In this document: positions 49,901 through 62,800 of the stretch, in pieces
Layout: the number at the start of each line of letters is the position of its first letter
Position numbering within the stretch: position 1 is the first letter of the stretch
Assembly: GCA_003640385.1 (NCBI GenBank)
Contig: RCAB01000272.1
Location: forward strand, 22,785 to 86,784
Origin: Setaria digitata
Taxonomy: Eukaryota; Nematoda; Chromadorea; Rhabditida; Setariidae
Reading direction: 5' to 3'
DNA: 64,000 bases
Notes under the pieces: generated by a model
Seen by the model: the letters and a program-made list of their open reading frames with translations, nothing else
The model's database searches: none
What the model was told of the DNA's origin: nothing
Translations under genes and position numbers: made by a program

Positions 49901-51625
49901 TAGCATTTTTCGAAATGAAATTTAGTGAAGTTCACTTGTGCCCTTACGTAAACAATATATATATATATATAGTTTATATATATATATATAAAATACAAAA
50001 TATATATGTATATATGTCTACAAGTAATTATGAATAAGTAAACTAACATTAAATATCATGGACCAAGTTTTAAAATATTATGTGCTGCTACTTATATTCA
50101 ACTTGAAGTCTTATTACCTAAAACAGCTATTATCTTTCTGTAGCTTACTTAATTTCGAAATTCATTTCAGTTTTTTTCAACGTCTCTTTCAGACATAGAC
50201 AAAAAAGTAACTATAAAGTTTGCTACTTAAGCGGTCGAATGTGATAATTTTTATATTATATTCAAATTAGCAGTCTCACATAAACTTATGCGTTTGCAAA
50301 CAAAATCAAGCAGTTCATCTTTTTTTTCTTATTTCATCATTCACTGGTCTTAAAGTTATTTTCTTTTTTTTTTCGAAATTCAAATTTCGGAAGCTGTCAT
50401 TCTTATAAATTTCAACTCGAGGACAAAATTATTTTATGTTAATGAGTTCCATTTTACTTATTTATTTCCTTTCTTTTTCCATATAATTCTTATTCGTTTA
50501 TTTTTATTTATTTCGTCTTTACTATGTGCTAATTTAGTATTTAGTGTGCAAAGTTATTAGTTAATCATCTACAATATGTCAGAATTTCTTTATCCAATTA
50601 TTGATTACTTTCTTTCCTATTTTTTCGAAGAAATCCATCTTTTTCTTGCTAAATGTATATTCAAAAAAAATCATTAATTATTATAAGAGTAAGAAAAAGA
50701 AGCTAAAATTAGAATTACTTTAAACAAATTCAGTGCTATTCCAGTTATACCACCATTATAAATTTCAATATTTATAAATTGAATAGTTGTACGACAAGAA
50801 ATTGTTGATACACGTGCAGCACCTGTTTCTGAACGTTTTAGAGCACTTTCTAATCGGAAATCAACACCATATGCTAGGATTTCAGCTTCACCCTCAAGCT
50901 GCATCGGTATCACTACATTAATTTCACCTGATAGGCTTCCTATTAATCTGGAAATCATTAGCACTACATAGCACAATTAATGATAAATGATTCGCAAAAT
51001 TTTAATTTGTCAATGAAAGTATGAAATAGTGAATTTCAATGCGACTAAATTCATGCATAAAATTTGATTAAAATATTTGAAAACATGCCCCATATTTAAA
51101 TTTTTCATTATCCAAGTGATTTTATTTGGCTCTGACGCCGAAATGCTATGATCAGATGGTGGTTTATAACGGGAAACACGTATACGTGAAAGTAGAACAT
51201 ATCCTTGGCCATTGTTAATGCGTTGTTTGATATTTGGGATAAAGAGACGAGGTAAGTGCTCAGATAATATCTCAGCTCCGATATTGTTCAGGTAAGCAAC
51301 AGCTCGTGGCAAGATACGTACTCGTACGGCACTGGACGATGACAGGTAGGTCTTAAGATGAATTGCCTTTTTTGAGATGATTCAAAATTCTGAATAGTTT
51401 GCAATATTATTGTTATATTGTTCGAGATGTTTCTTTTCCTTACTTTTTCCCAAAAGAGAGAGAAAAATTGAATAAATGGAAAGAGTATTACGAAAATAGC
51501 ATTAAGCTGGGATAATTAATAAGGTGATGAAAGCGTACCTGTAAAATGGGATGCAGGCTTAAGGCATCAAAGGTAAGCGTGTTGTAAATGAGGAGTAGAA
51601 GGAAAGTGACGCACGTGAAGGCCAT
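46976..51625 (-). CDS. BPI/LBP/CETP-family secreted lipid-binding protein (A)
   Basis: Nine-exon models (51539-51625, 51089-51351, 50719-50947, 49487-49720, one of 49181-49212 or 48882-48913, 48406-48606, 47791-47984, 47328-47449, 46976-47209) give 531 residues. A signal peptide (VTFLLLLIYNTLTFDA) is followed by the boomerang fold. The N-terminal barrel has LPRAVAYLNNIGAEIL and IPNIKQRI, and the conserved disulfide pair appears as VSTISCRTT and ALICKKV. The C-terminal barrel has IHLLISDYIANALLYHAFS and the terminal motif GFPIPIPKG. The family binds lipopolysaccharide or phospholipid extracellularly; C. elegans members include NRF-5, which moves lipids in body fluid. Orthology is not assigned. 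The second intron fits only with a GC donor at 51087-51088. It shares an upstream region with a divergent paralogue. Confidence 0.87.
47619..47763. repeat. degenerate AAT/ATT trinucleotide repeat
   Basis: About 145 bases of imperfect AAT units lie in the intron of BPI gene A between the exons at 47791-47984 and 47328-47449. It is simple-sequence DNA. Confidence 0.8.
48882..48913 (-). other. alternative 32-nt exon copy 2 of BPI gene A
   Basis: Bounded by TTTCAG and GTTAGT, it enters in phase 0 and leaves in phase 2, encoding EVISRTSTNF plus the first two bases of an Arg codon. Its splice phases and length equal those of the copy at 49181-49212. Confidence 0.6.
49181..49212 (-). other. alternative 32-nt exon copy 1 of BPI gene A
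   Basis: Bounded by TTGCAG and GTCAGT, phase 0 in and phase 2 out, encoding QLVSRIYIDF plus two bases of Arg. It is required in phase terms because the flanking exons cannot be joined directly. Either this copy or the one at 48882-48913 completes the frame; including both would break it. Confidence 0.6.
49956..50017. repeat. AT dinucleotide repeat in BPI gene A intron
   Basis: Two runs of (AT)n separated by a short AGTTT spacer. It is a microsatellite without other features. A similar (TA)n run sits at 9671-9698 in a PLC-delta intron. Confidence 0.8.
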
Positions 51626-51815
51626 GAAATAATGTTGCCGTGAGGAGATTGATGGACATATATGTAGTAAGTAGGTAGGAGGATGTATGATGATGGGTGT
51701 CGCTTCGCTCGGTGAGCAATAACAACGGGGTAAGTCGGGGATGTCCTTCAAGAACTCGTTCTTCCGATGACTAATGTCGTGATAGTGGTTGTGGTGGTTC
51801 GAAGGGGTCCACGTC
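51626..51815. promoter_or_regulatory. 190-bp bidirectional upstream region of the BPI pair
   Basis: The two BPI-family start codons point away from each other across 190 bases, so they probably share regulatory sequence. The interval is more GC-rich than surrounding introns. No factor site was identified. Confidence 0.5.
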
Positions 51816-54111
51816 ATGCGCTACCTTTTACCTGTTCATTTAGCCTTTTTTACGCAGCTACTGCTGTACCTGTCGAATTTATTGTTCACTGAAGCATCTG
51901 ACGTATCTTTGGACATTGGATCAGGTGCCGCTTCACAGCTGCTCCGTCAAGCGGCTCATCAATTACTTAGCTCATCACGTCCGCTGTATCTGTCATTTCG
52001 TACCGATGAGAAACCCCTTCTATTACCTCTTGCTTATATCAAAACGTACAATCGAATTTCATATTCAAATGTTACTGTGAAATTTTACCCGGATACGATA
52101 CGTCTAAAAGTAAGCAGCATAAGGATACATTCAAAATCGAACATCACTCCGAATATTTGGCCAGTCAGCTTTGGTGATGAAACTGTCGATCTGATCGTTC
52201 ACGTGAGTTGCATTATGATTATTTATGAAATCATTTCATAATTATTACCACTTACAATTGTCAGTCATTTCAGGTGGGAGATGCTGAGTTAGCCGTACGA
52301 ATTGAGGAGAAAAATGCTCGAATGTTATCGTGTTCGTTACGTGATACAACCTTAAATGCAACGTCTAGTAATTATTGGATGATAGGAACATTATTATATA
52401 TGGCAACAAATCCGATTCGATCTCATCTGCAACAGCTTATTTGTCCTTCTATCTCAAACTATATCTCAAATATTGAAAATCCAATTATTATGTTAGTAGA
52501 GCAAAAAGAAATAAATTTTGGATGAAAATTTTTCACATTTTATTCGTCAATTATATTTTTGAATCCTGAAGTTAGCATGATATGATTTATACAAAAGACA
52601 TTTATTCATAAATTTAGGAACATATCATTAAACGATATCTTGCCGGAGCATATTCGTGATGCAATCAATACGGCAGATTCATCCTTATTCTATCGTGTAA
52701 CATCAATATCAGTTGAAGAGAAGCATATTTTAATTGTAACACAAATTAAGTGGAAGCATTCATTTGAAAATGATGAAGCTTCATACCCAAATGTAACTGT
52801 AAAATGGGACAGTGAAGATCGGATAATAATTTGGGTCGATGATACAGCTCTCAATGATTTTCTAAATCAGGTTCGTTTAAATTTTACTTGATAAATTTTT
52901 TTAGGAAACTGATATCTTTATTGAAAACATTAGCATAATTTGTGAATTAATTATTACCGTACTGGTAAAGATCAGAACAACGTCGTGTAAAATTGGATTC
53001 AGCTATTTCATCTTCTCTAGTTCCAAAAATACCAATCTAAACTCAAACTAGTTGTAGGTTGACTGGAATTTCCAATGGATGGAAGAAACAATTGCAGTGA
53101 CAAGCCCGGTGATACCTCTTTCTTCTCGAGAATTCCTCTCAACGCTTTGCACTTCTTGTTACTTTTTGCTTAATGTTTGGGCAAATGGACCACCAATTTT
53201 AACAGCTACAAACAATACTGTTGTTCTAGACAAGTAAGTATTATTCTCTAGCTAGTTCAAAATTTATGAAAAAACTCGTATGTATTTTTTAAGTTTCAAC
53301 TTAAATTATCCTTAAACAAACGTTTTTTTCTTCCCCTCTTTCAAGGCGTGATAGACTCAATTTACGTGTCGTGAATCCAGATAAAAACGTCACGTCTGTA
53401 TTCGTATCTATGTTTCTGGCCATTACTGCTGAATTACGACCTGTTATTGACTCAGGCACATTGCGAACATTGGTACAGTTACTTGACACAAATGTTGTAA
53501 TGGAAAGTGGTGCATTTCCTCCTTCCTGGTCATTCTTTGTTCAAGATTTAATAAAAGGTATATGTGTTTAATAATTCCCTTTTCAAACAAATTTCTTGGC
53601 TGTTACAATAACTCAGGTGCAAATTTTATTCCCAGTCTCAAAATACTCTTGCAATTAGTAATTAAAAAAAAAAACAGTCTCTCTTTTAGCAGTTAAATAT
53701 ATACTTGTGTAGAAAAGAGTTGTTCATTTTCACTTATATGTAAGAGTGAATTATTATTTTTCACTGTTGTTATATAACTACCTGTTTTTTCATTTTCCTA
53801 AATTTAGATTCAATGTTAGCATGAAGCAGTAAAAATACTTATGCTGTACTAATTACTAGTTAATAATTCCAGGGATGATAATCGAAATGATGTGGCCAGA
53901 AATGCGAAAGCAAATTGAGGAGCTTACATATAGTGAGGGTATTCGTTTGGCGATGTCATGCGGTATCGACCCACAGAATACAGAAATTCTAATCGGTGAA
54001 GGGCGTTTAGGCTTCTCCACAACTCTTAATTTGCACAGCCTAGAGCTCGAACAATGTCTCAAAGATCTCAAAAGTGCTTTACCTAATACTGCTAAACTGT
54101 TTCCGAAATAA
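51816..54111 (+). CDS. BPI/LBP/CETP-family secreted lipid-binding protein (B)
   Basis: Six exons (51816-52202, 52274-52491, 52618-52870, 53058-53233, 53346-53557, 53873-54111) join in phase to 494 residues. The N-terminus has a basic start and a hydrophobic signal sequence (HLAFFTQLLLYLSNLLF). A two-barrel pattern follows, with the family disulfide pair (MLSCSLRD and LQQLICPSIS) and a C-terminal region with GFSTTLNLHSLEL. Several N-glycosylation sequons (NVT, NAT, NNT) fit a secreted protein. It is shorter and more diverged than gene A and lacks the GFPIPIP motif. Its position head-to-head with gene A suggests an old inverted duplication. The ligand is not predictable from the sequence. A start nine codons upstream (51789) would need a non-ATG codon, so the ATG at 51816 is used. 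Confidence 0.8.
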
Positions 54112-54583
54112 AGTTCACTGGGATATTTTCCATTTCTTCACTCATCACATTTTGCAATTCTGGAGAACTTTTTTCCCCACTCCTAATTACAATGTTTTAC
54201 AATTCACTGATAATACTCTAAACATTTTATCTTATCAGCAGTGTGAGTGCTACACTGATTAGCATCATCCCTTTGGCATAAATAAGTGGAGAAGAATTTA
54301 TGCGTAGTAACTAGTTTGCTTTTGACGATTTTCATGCTTAGTTGGTAGTGTTTTGGAGAATGTTTGCTGAATGAGAACTTTTCCACTCATTCCCTTTCGT
54401 TTATCGCAGTTCATCAATGCATCGTTTCTTCACAATTAAATTCAAATTTCATTGGAAAAAAATCCCTTTCCGCAAAAAAAAAAAAAAAAAAAACAAAGAT
54501 ATATCTTTTTCTTTCCTCTCCCTCTCGTTTTTTCTTTTTTTCATACTTCTGGTGACAGAGGAAACGATTCGGAAAAGCGAAGA
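54112..54583. other. intergenic, BPI gene B 3' flank
   Basis: 3' flank of BPI gene B, with an A-run near 54475-54493 and pyrimidine tracts before the ARMC10-like gene. No separate feature seen. Confidence 0.4.
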
Positions 54584-56935
54584 ATGCAGGAAAGAAGGAG
54601 GAGGTGCGGAGCGATACAGAGATGGATGGTAGTAGGAATAAATCAATCTAGTGCTTTAGTTGGATGCAAGATAGCAACGAGGCAAATCAGTGAGTGATTG
54701 TTATCGGGACAAGAAGAGGGAGGGCATCAGCCTAGGCTTAAATTGAAGCCTAATAGGAGTAGGAGTCTAGCAAAGGATCGAAAAATGGAAAGCCTATAAA
54801 TGCATCACATGTATCGTCATCTCATCCCTCGTTGATGGGAATCAATAGAATCGTTTGGTTTGGCTTTGCTAAATGGGGCAGCAGCAGTCAGCTTTCGTTG
54901 TTGAAATTGCTTCACCTCGTCTTGGAAGCTTTCAGGTTTCATCCCTTAATTTTCTTTTTAACTTTATTAATATTCCTTATAGAGATGGAGTTTTTCGAAT
55001 TTCAAGCAATTACATATTCTCCTGTCCAACTTACTAAAACTGTTAATTAATTAAATCAGTTTTATAATCAAAAAAGAATCATCTTGCAAATCAAACTTCA
55101 TATTTTTATTATATTTGAAAACAGTTATGTAACAAATCTTTCTAAAACTATCAATTAATTCAATTTTTACGAAAAGGAAAAAAGAATCATCCTCCAAATC
55201 AAGCTTCTTCGATCATTAGATTGTTCCTGGAAAATATGAAAAAATAATGGGAGGGAAAAAAATTGTCTGCCATTGAAAATGAAAAAAAAAAAAAAAAAAA
55301 AGAAAAAAGGAAAAAGTTGAGTAAATATCAGTGTCAGTATCATACATATAATATTCAAGAAATATTTGTTATTTGAGATCTTTTTTTTCTTTCAGTAAGT
55401 TATTAATATTGGAATGTCAACGGATCTAAGATGTTCACTAAATATCCTTTCCATCTGCAAAATATTCAGTTTTACAACTAGTCTTTTTTCTCTCTCTCTT
55501 TCTAACCAAAAAAATTTCTTTGTTAAACTGATTAGAATTTGTCAAAAGCTATGAAATGTGATTTCTATACAAGAAAAAAGAAAAGGAAAAAAAAAAGCAA
55601 AGAAAGTAAAAAAAAACTTTCACGACAAAAAAAAATTGAAATATTGAACAACTTTTTTTCTTGTTTTTTTTTTTTTTTTTCCTTTCAGTAACTTCTTCAG
55701 AAAACGAAAAAAAGACTCGTGTAGAGAGAGAAGATAAAACATACTTGAGGTCAAAAGAATAATAACCTAACTAGTGATTATTTAGCTAACCCGTTAGTTT
55801 GTTTTCCCAATCAGTGGTGCGACTAATTTATAATTAAATCAGAATATAAAACTCAAAAACTTCTGAAAGTTCCCATCGAGGCAAAATTCAGTTTCTTCCT
55901 GTTAGAACAAAATGAATGCATTGAATAGTGACATTTATGATGAAAATTACAAGCAAAAATTATTTTTGCATATCAAAATTATTGGCCGATTTATAAATTT
56001 CCATTTCTTTTTTTTTAAATGATATAGGAAGTAATGGTTGTTTCTAGTAATTGGTTGTCACCATCAAACTTCTATATCCATGTTATCTTTCATTATTCTT
56101 AAAAACTGATAAGTTTCTTCTTGCAGAGTTTACCGCAAACAGATCCAGATGAAGATGAACATAATTCTTCACAGTGGCGCATTACCGTTAATCCATCAGC
56201 AAATTTTTTTTCAACAAGTGATGAATTAAAGTCACTGATCAATAAACTTTATCGAACACAGGTTTATTTTGTTGTGATTAAAAGGAAAAAAAAAAAAAAA
56301 AAAAAGAAGCAGACGGGATCATTAAATTACAACTTGCAATTAAAAGATAGCAAAGTTTTCAATCATCTAATTAAATGGCTCATTTTTTTTTCTCTCTCCA
56401 GAAATTAATTACACCATCAGAAGCAAAATATCTTTGTACAGCATTAAAATGTATCGATATTTCATCGGATATACTTTTGCCTCTATTGACAGTCATTTCA
56501 AATGCTACTGCCTACACCGCAAATCAGGTTACTTGATTTGATAATTAATTATTGCATTTTATTGAATTAGAGTCTTGTCAGATCTAAAAAAAAAGAAGAA
56601 AATTGTTATTTCAACATAAAATAATCACCATCATTTTTAAATGTTGTTCAATAACTATTAACATCAGGGTGTTAAATGATATGCCTGAAATAATTACAAT
56701 GATAAACATAAATTACCAATATTCCTTAACCTATTTGCAATACTGCTCGCATCTTTTTTCCAATAATTTTGTTAAAATTTCGAAATTTTATAGTGCTTAT
56801 TTGCCCAATTTGGTATAACAGAAAAAATAGCGGCAATGATGAAAAATTACCATGCTGCATTGCCAAATTCTTCCAAGGTTCGTTTTTTTTTTTTTTTTCT
56901 TGACTTTACACCTTTTTTTTTAAATTTCGTCCCTA

Positions 56936-56971
<36 letters not shown>

Positions 56972-58538
56972 AAATGTTATCTTTGATAAAATCAGATTAT
57001 GCTATTGCAATGCATCGCAAATATGGCTGCATGTAAGGAAAATACTGAAACATTGAAACAAACTATCCCACTTGTTGTAAAACGTTTGGATTCATCACTG
57101 GATATGGAACGAACGGTAGCATTTCAAGCACTTACTAATTTATCATACACAATTACGCGATCACAAGTTGAGGCTATTTTACCAGCCATACCTATTTGCC
57201 TTAAAAGGTATATAGCATTGCTATATAGTTGATTTGTTAAATTTAAAGAGAATTTATGAATTTTTTTTAAATTTCTTTCTTTAAAATTTCTGAGACAGAA
57301 AATTTTTTGGTGTATCAATCGGTGTTTTAGAAAAAAGTGATAAGTTTTTTCTTATCAATGGGTAAATTATGAAGATGAAAAAGTTAGAAGCAATAGTTAG
57401 CTGATTTTTTATTTAGTTATTTTTATAGGCTCTGGGAAAAAGGTGAAGCAAACATTAATTCTCTTCGTTTGCTGGTGAATCTATCATGCTGCCCTGATAT
57501 GGTCCCGCATATTTTAGCTGCTAAGGTAATTGCTACATATTTTCTGGTCATTATTTTAAGAAAATTTGAATCACACGGTTCTACTTTCAAATTTCATGAT
57601 GACCTAATTTAACACTAAGAGGAAAAGAATTCCTAACAGTGACCATCAGATGATTCCGTTTTTTCTAATCTCTTTCCTCATCAGATGATTTACATCGTTT
57701 GATCATATTCATTCAGTACAAGGATCTCGAATTGCTTTTAGTTTCTAGAATCCACTATTGATCTGCAGTGCTTTGATATTATTCGTTCTGAATTTATCTT
57801 TATTACATAATTCTAATCTGAAAAAATCAAATAATTTAGTAATGAGATGAAATAAAGATTATAAAATGGAAAAAAAATACAATGAAGCAGGAAATATAAA
57901 GTTTTTTTCTTTTAAGTTTATGTGTAATCAAGAAGTCGCCTGTAAAATGCACAAAAAGAAAACGAAAAGGATTTTCAGTAACATGAAAAATATTCTAGAC
58001 CGTGACAGGTTTATTGTCAATTCTGGATACGGATAAACCGGAAATCCTGTTGCGTGCAATAACTTGGCTTTTGTGTATGTCATCAGCGGTACAAGCATTA
58101 TCCTTGACATATGAAATAATCGCTCCATTAAATCAAGATCCTTTCGCTAATCCCAACTACACCATTTATTTCTCCATTTATGCGCCTAAGGTTAAAAACT
58201 TAAGCTAATTAATTTCTGTCAATTGTGGGTAATTATTATTTTCAGTAATTGGCGCGTAGAAACTGATATTTAAACCTTTTTATCTCAATCTTTCAAAGTA
58301 GAAGTATTTTGTAAGCTTTAAATTAGAAGATTAATTTGATAAATTAGTAACAAATTAACTGTTACTAATTTTAGTTACTAAAAATTTATATTTTCAGGGT
58401 AGGCAAGAACTTATCAAACGTTTGAATAATATAGCTATGGGGAATGATGAAACTGCATTGAAAGCTAAGAGACTGCTGGAAATATTGGCTGGAATTCCGG
58501 AAGCACGGTCGTTACTATCAAATCTTAATCGATTGTAA
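54584..58538 (+). CDS. ARMC10/ARMCX-like armadillo-repeat protein
   Basis: Core exons 56127-56261, 56402-56527, 56794-56877, 56996-57207, 57429-57525, 57999-58190 and 58398-58538 are all in phase (328 residues). They carry degenerate armadillo repeats of the ARMC10/ALEX type: ILLPLLTVISNATAYTANQ, VAFQALTNLSYTITRSQV, LRLLVNLSCCPDMVPHILAA, ILLRAITWLLCMSS. The 5' end is tentative: 54584-54689 (ATG, basic stretch, then a weakly hydrophobic segment WMVVGINQSSALVGCKIA) and 55689-55720 fit the phases and give 374 residues in total (human ARMC10: 343). In vertebrates such proteins are anchored in the outer mitochondrial or ER membrane by an N-terminal segment. The same location here is inferred. The specific function is unknown. 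Confidence 0.78.
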
Positions 58539-59820
58539 TATTTTGGCTTCTATTTATGCTAATATCATAATTAACCGAACCACTGAATTTTTCTTATCTA
58601 AAAATTTCAAAAATATTTTCGCTCTACATTTTCGCTCCAGTTTTTGTTAAAACAACAACAGCATCGTCTATTATAAGGTTTATAATTAGTATTTCATACA
58701 AATTCAATCTGCTTCCTGTGTGCTCAATTTTTTTTTCCTTTTATCACAAATTCATCGAAAATCATACAATTCACCATCTTTTTCATTGCAATTTTATTTT
58801 ACCTTGTATTTCAACAAGTAAATTTCATGTTAAAAAAGGAAGACCCTAAAAATTGTCATTAAATTTCTGTCTCATTTCTCATGCATGAAATTTTCTGCTC
58901 TGTAAAAAAATTCTTAAAAAACGACAGGAAAAAAAGAAAAATAACCTTAAACGTCTTTACCACAATGACTTTTTCCAAGCTAGTGAAAATAGTTTGTTGA
59001 TTTAAATTAATTTCATTAGGAAAATTTAATATCAAAGAAGGAAGAGAAAAACCTAATTTCTTTGTTCGATAGAAAATAAATGTTTTGTTAAGGAAGGAGA
59101 GGGCGAAATTAGTTAAAACTTCTGGCTTTATTCTATAAAATGAATACAAATCGTTCACCATTATTTCTCTATCTTTTCTGACTGATGCCATTAAAAAAAA
59201 AAAAAAAAGCTTTTTTTTAAAATTTCAAATGCGACTGATTTTCTGATCTATTAAAATCTGTGGAATTTACAACATTGTGCTTGGATTATCATTTAAAAAA
59301 AAAAGAAATTTCAGAACAATTATTAAAACAAATTTTATTGAACATTTGCAAAAATAACTCATTTAAAAACTGAGCCAGTCATCAGCGAACAAATATTTAA
59401 ATGGGATTATATGTTCCAAAAGTGATAAATATTAAAAAAAAAAAATCAGAAATGTATAGAAGGTAACACCAGAAAAGCTCCCATTATAATTGCACAATTC
59501 AAAAAAAAAGAAGAAGAAAGCTTGGAAGGAATAACAATCCAAAAATTTCTTAGGATTTTATTATTTCCTGGTAAAACTAGCGATTTTAATGGAAGGGAAT
59601 ATTGGGAAAATTTGAATGATTGCTATGGTGGAATTAATATCTTATTAATTTATGTATATAAAAAATTTGGTATCATAAGGCAAATGATCAATTTAATCGG
59701 ATTTAAATAGGCCTTAAAGATGACATTCCACATGTAAGTATTATTCTCTATAGCAAAATTTTCTGCTAACAGATCGATGAAACAAATTATCTGGGCAGCC
59801 CAATTAATTAAATGGGTTAA
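58539..59820. other. intergenic between convergent 3' ends, with a diverged repeat copy
   Basis: AT-rich spacer between the ARMC10-like gene and the PAQR3-like gene. It includes a 110-codon minus-strand open frame (58859-59191) that overlaps a repeat also present at about 61479-61597, so I do not count it as a gene. Confidence 0.5.
58872..58986 (+). repeat. diverged dispersed repeat, copy 1
   Basis: Shares a series of blocks with 61479-61597 in the same order and orientation: TCATTTCTCATG, TGAAATTTT, a poly(A) run followed by TTCTTAAAAA, ACCTTAAAC, CCACAA. No terminal inverted repeats or target-site duplications were identified by eye. Confidence 0.6.
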
Positions 59821-62800
59821 TTAGGTTGGATAGGTAATATTTTGCAATCGACTATGAATTAAGCAATAGTTTGAATGTGAGCGATGAATTGCCAAATAAT
59901 CGAGAGTTGATTTTTGCCAATACCACATTCCTATGAAGACAAGCACATGCCACCACTGATGGCTACATCCTATGAAATCAAACGCACCTTTAAAAAAAGT
60001 TGAAATTATTCGTAAATTATCACTGAAGCATGATGATTATCCAAAATATGGGTAATATGAATATTAAAATTAAAATTAAACCCTCTGAATTTATCCGGTC
60101 ATTTTTATAATTTCTATTTCTGATGTTAGAGTAATTACATATCAAATATAATTGTATATGTTTTTCCAAAACATATAATATTAGCTATTAAATCCTTTAA
60201 CTTTTCAACTATTTACATTGTCAGTGTTTCAACTGAGAAGAATTTAAAAAAAAAAAAAAAAAAAAAATCACCTGATTTTAATCGTTCTGGAAGCATCGAA
60301 ATATGAAACAAAAATGCGCATCCAGTTGTTGCATATAAAATAAATATTCTATATAACCATACCTAAATGACGATTTATTTGATGGTTGTTATACCTGAGG
60401 AAAAGTGTTTGTTGAAGTCTGAATAATAGGACAGTGATCTTATTGTTTCCAGAAATTAATCTGTTACTACTGCTTTCGCACAGTTGACAGAATGCCAAAA
60501 TAATAAAATGATAGCAAAATTAAAGAAAACTTAATGAACTCATTGTTTATCAATTTATCACAAATTTGTTTCACAAAATTTCAAATAACAATTAAGAAAC
60601 TTACCGAGACATGCTCACTACTAAAACCACCATGTAAAAATACCCAGTGAATCATTGGTCCAAAACTTAGTGCAGCAATAGTAAAATAAGTTAAATGAGT
60701 GCAACTAAACTGTGAGCCAAATAGTACCATTTCAGCGATATTATCATTTAGCGGTAAATATGCCGTTATCAGTGTTAGTCCAAATAAAAACGCAAAATAA
60801 TTCCTTTGCCACTCCTGAAAACTGTAAAATTTTTGTAAAATTATTTATAGAAATCATTTACAATGATTTATTATTCGATTGCATATTTTTTTATCATACG
60901 ACTACCGTAAATGATGCATTATTTTGTGATCGCAACATGACATTCAGTAGTAAAGGAGGAAACGAAAAATTCTGATAAATTTAAATGCTATTCATTTCTA
61001 GCAATATGTAAGAAACACTGCATGGAGACATAAGAAACATCTCTTCATTTATTTTTATTTTGTAAAATTTAATTTGAAATAACTTTGATGAATCTTTCTT
61101 TTTTTTTTTTTTTTTTTGCTGTCTAACATTATTTATTCATCAGTTTAGTAACATGTTATGGTGTCACTTCTTCCGTAATGTTAGAATCTTAAAAGTAGCT
61201 TATTTAAATGCTAACCAAATTTATTGCAAAATGAAACTAGTTTATTATTTTCATTTTCTAATTTGAAATCAGCCTAAAAATTTCAAAAAATTAAGATATA
61301 GATTAGAAAAAGAAAGAAATTCACTTTTGTATTGAAGAGTGAGTGCTGCACGCACGTGGGTAAACGTGTAAAAAGAATTACACGTTTCATATACTTATTG
61401 CAACACTGAGATATTATCAAGTTCAATATTTATTATACATACAGGTAACCCTGACAAACGTCTCGAATGTTTGTTGTCATTTCTCATGAGTGAAATTTTT
61501 TTATCTTATAGGAGTGTAAAAAAAAAAAAAAAATTCTTAAAAAGAAGAAAATGACCTTAAACATCGGTTCCACAAAGATTTGTTTTTTCAAACTAGTGGA
61601 AGAAGTAGTCTTAAATTGAGTGGGCAAAAACTGATAAAATTATCAAAAGTAACATTTATCATTTTTAACAGCTCCATCATATCTTTCGACATACACACAC
61701 TAATAAGATTAATTGTAATTTTTTTTTTTTCTAGATACGTGCAATTAGTAAAAGTAAAATTAAATTAAAATTTTAAAAATTTTTTTTTTATAATTCAGAA
61801 AGATTGAAAAATCTTCGAGCATTTAGATTTAGCTATCCCGTACTAAGGAAGCTCATTTGTGCTTTTTATCTGATGAAATGAAATTTGTTATAGATCCATC
61901 ATATGGCCATTTTCTTAACTATCTATTACCTTCTAAGTGTCAAATTTCTTCAACTAATAAAATTTCAATTTTTTTGACATTTCCATCTAAGAAATGCTGC
62001 GGTGCTAAATTTAAATTTCCTTAATTATTAAATTTTCACTTTTTCGATGCAACAGTTGTATGAGGAAAATATTTCGACAAAACTTTTTGAATAAATAAAC
62101 CTCGAAACATAAAAATGCTGTGTAAATGCCCAACATATATATACTTATTAATCCTGCTGATATGCCAAAGATATCTATCCGCAATAATTTACGACGCTGT
62201 TCAGCACTTGTAGAACCGAAGATATGGTAAAATGATGAAAATAGCATGCACATCTAAAAAACATTAAATTTTTATCCATCATCTATTTGCAAAATTTCCA
62301 TTTTTATCAATGTGTAAAATTTTTATTTCAAAAACTTCTAAATGAGTACTGTATTTGTCAAAGAAAAAATAAAATGATTTCATGATCATATGAAGGATAA
62401 TATTAAGCCACCGCTAAAACCTTAAATTTTTATAAATTCTCCATCATGGAATGTTGACTATTTTGAGTAACAAGTAAATATAGATAAAATTTTATTCTGC
62501 TTAATTACTTTCACTGAAGTTGTTAAATTTTATCATTTATCATTAATGCCAACTGTTAAACTATCAAAGCTATGGCCTTAAAATTTTTGTACTTTTAATC
62601 CAATTTAGTAATTTAACTTTGTTATTATTAAACTTCTACTCTCTCATAAGTTACCACAGATCACTTTCCCTCCAGTTAATTGACAATGTTTTCTATTTAA
62701 AAACATATCATTAGATCACTACTATGAGTGATATTTAAAGTTAATTTATTGACTATTAGTTGTATTAATTTGTCTAATCTAATCTAATTTAATTGTAAGC

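Noticed and set aside
58859..59191. 110-codon minus-strand frame
   Set aside because: It overlaps a repeat present elsewhere in the window and has Phe/Lys/Asn-rich chance-like composition.
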